Positions 13,506-14,001 of a stretch of 14,001 nucleotides of DNA are shown here, piece after piece (position 1 is the stretch's first letter; each line of letters opens with the position of its first letter). The notes under the pieces were generated by a model. The model had not been told where the DNA came from. It did no database searches and was given only the letters and a program-made list of their open reading frames with translations. This DNA comes from Sphingobium sp. (GTDB taxonomy: Bacteria; Pseudomonadota; Alphaproteobacteria; Sphingomonadales; Sphingomonadaceae). The position numbers were made by a program, and so were the translations under genes. The stretch is taken from contig JAGVJS010000191.1 of NCBI GenBank assembly GCA_020051025.1, positions 1 to 14,001 of the forward strand, in the 5' to 3' direction.

Positions 13506-14001
13506 GCGCGTGCGGCCAGTACGGTTTCATAAATGCCGATGGTCGCCACCGCCATATCCTTCCAACTTCCCATTGCCTGTCCATAGGCGCGTGCCTGCGC
13601 CCCATAGCTCTGCCTGATGGCCGCGCTTTCGATCAGCGGCAAGAGGGCTTGGGCCAAAGCCGGCGCATTTCCCGCACGCGCCCGGACCGCGGCGCCATCC
13701 GGCAACTGGCCGAACATGCCGGCATCGGACGTCACCATCGCCTTGCCATGGTGGAGCGCGGACAGGAAGGCGCCGCTCGAATCGATATGGCGATAGGGGA
13801 AGACGATCATGTCGGCGCGCGCCATGTGGGCGTCCAGCCGGGGTTCGGTGAGGAAGCCGAAGTCGGTGGCCAGCCGGTCGGCGAAGCCCGCCTGCCCCAC
13901 CATGTCGACCAAAGGCGCGACGTCCATGAAGGGTTTGCCGGCGAGGACCAGTTCGAAGGCATGGCCCCCGCGCCAAAGCTGGAGGCAGGCGTCTATCAGC
14001 A
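13502..14001 (-). CDS. Glycosyltransferase, GT4-like (partial, 5' end beyond the window)
   Basis: About 165 C-terminal residues are inside the window; the frame is open to the right edge, so the start lies outside. The segment reads as the C-terminal nucleotide-sugar-binding half of a GT-B fold: a beta strand FELVLAGKPF, a short helix, DFGFLTEPRLDAHMARADMIVFPY, then SSGAFLSALHHGKAMVTSDAG. In many GT4 enzymes this last region carries an E-x7-E pair. Here the pair is not clear (Asp and Ser near those places), as in the subset with an SG-x-hydrophobic motif. The stop codon overlaps the FkbM start by four bases. The donor and acceptor are unknown. Confidence 0.8.
   Translation of the reverse strand, partial: LIDACLQLWRGGHAFELVLAGKPFMDVAPLVDMVGQAGFADRLATDFGFLTEPRLDAHMARADMIVFPYRHIDSSGAFLSALHHGKAMVTSDAGMFGQLPDGAAVRARAGNAPALAQALLPLIESAAIRQSYGAQARAYGQAMGSWKDMAVATIGIYETVLAARA

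Overview
The window is high-GC alphaproteobacterial DNA, most likely from a sphingomonad (Sphingobium, Sphingomonas or a relative). This is inferred from the ClpP, ClpX and trigger factor sequences, the large TonB-dependent receptor, the FecI/FecR pair and the small proline-rich protein. No 16S rRNA is present, so genus is not settled. No mobile element, CRISPR array or defence system was found. The window is mostly housekeeping genes with accessory cell-envelope genes on either side.

Layout from left to right. Positions 1-109 (+) hold the last transmembrane helix of a transporter. mtgA (143-877, +) encodes a monofunctional peptidoglycan transglycosylase. A TonB-dependent receptor (1022-3547, -) follows, with its own strong terminator and a roughly 370-bp upstream region rich in short inverted and direct repeats. 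Then comes the protein quality-control block, all on the minus strand and transcribed right to left: tRNA-Leu(UAG) (8839-8923), tig (7184-8779), a family 2 glycosyltransferase (6049-7062), clpP (5324-5959) and clpX (3915-5183). tig has its own terminator. clpP is preceded by a good match to the alphaproteobacterial RpoH (heat-shock) promoter consensus. clpX is preceded by a sigma70-like promoter embedded in a perfect 13-bp inverted repeat. The chaperone/protease genes therefore look like separate transcription units with a membrane glycosyltransferase lodged among them.

The right part holds a small disordered Pro/Asp/Glu-rich protein (9047-9244, +) and a FecI-type ECF sigma factor (9465-10070, +). 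The sigma gene overlaps its FecR-like anti-sigma/regulator gene (9967-11007, +) by 104 nt. No TonB receptor lies next to this pair. Convergent to it is a minus-strand operon for surface glycan synthesis: a GT4-like glycosyltransferase cut by the window edge (13502-14001), an FkbM-type methyltransferase (12759-13505) and a polytopic GT-C-like membrane protein (11014-12756). These genes are separated by a 4-nt overlap and a 2-nt gap.

Functionally, Trigger factor binds nascent chains, and ClpX unfolds substrates for ClpP. The outer-membrane receptor and the sigma/FecR pair handle nutrient uptake and surface signalling. MtgA and the glycosyltransferases build the envelope. The points most worth a second look are the His-rich plus lysine/alanine-repeat tail on trigger factor, the inverted repeat around the clpX promoter, the calcium-loop-like motif in the receptor, the long sigma/FecR overlap and the glycosyltransferase between tig and clpP. 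I did not find evidence for a wholly new system.
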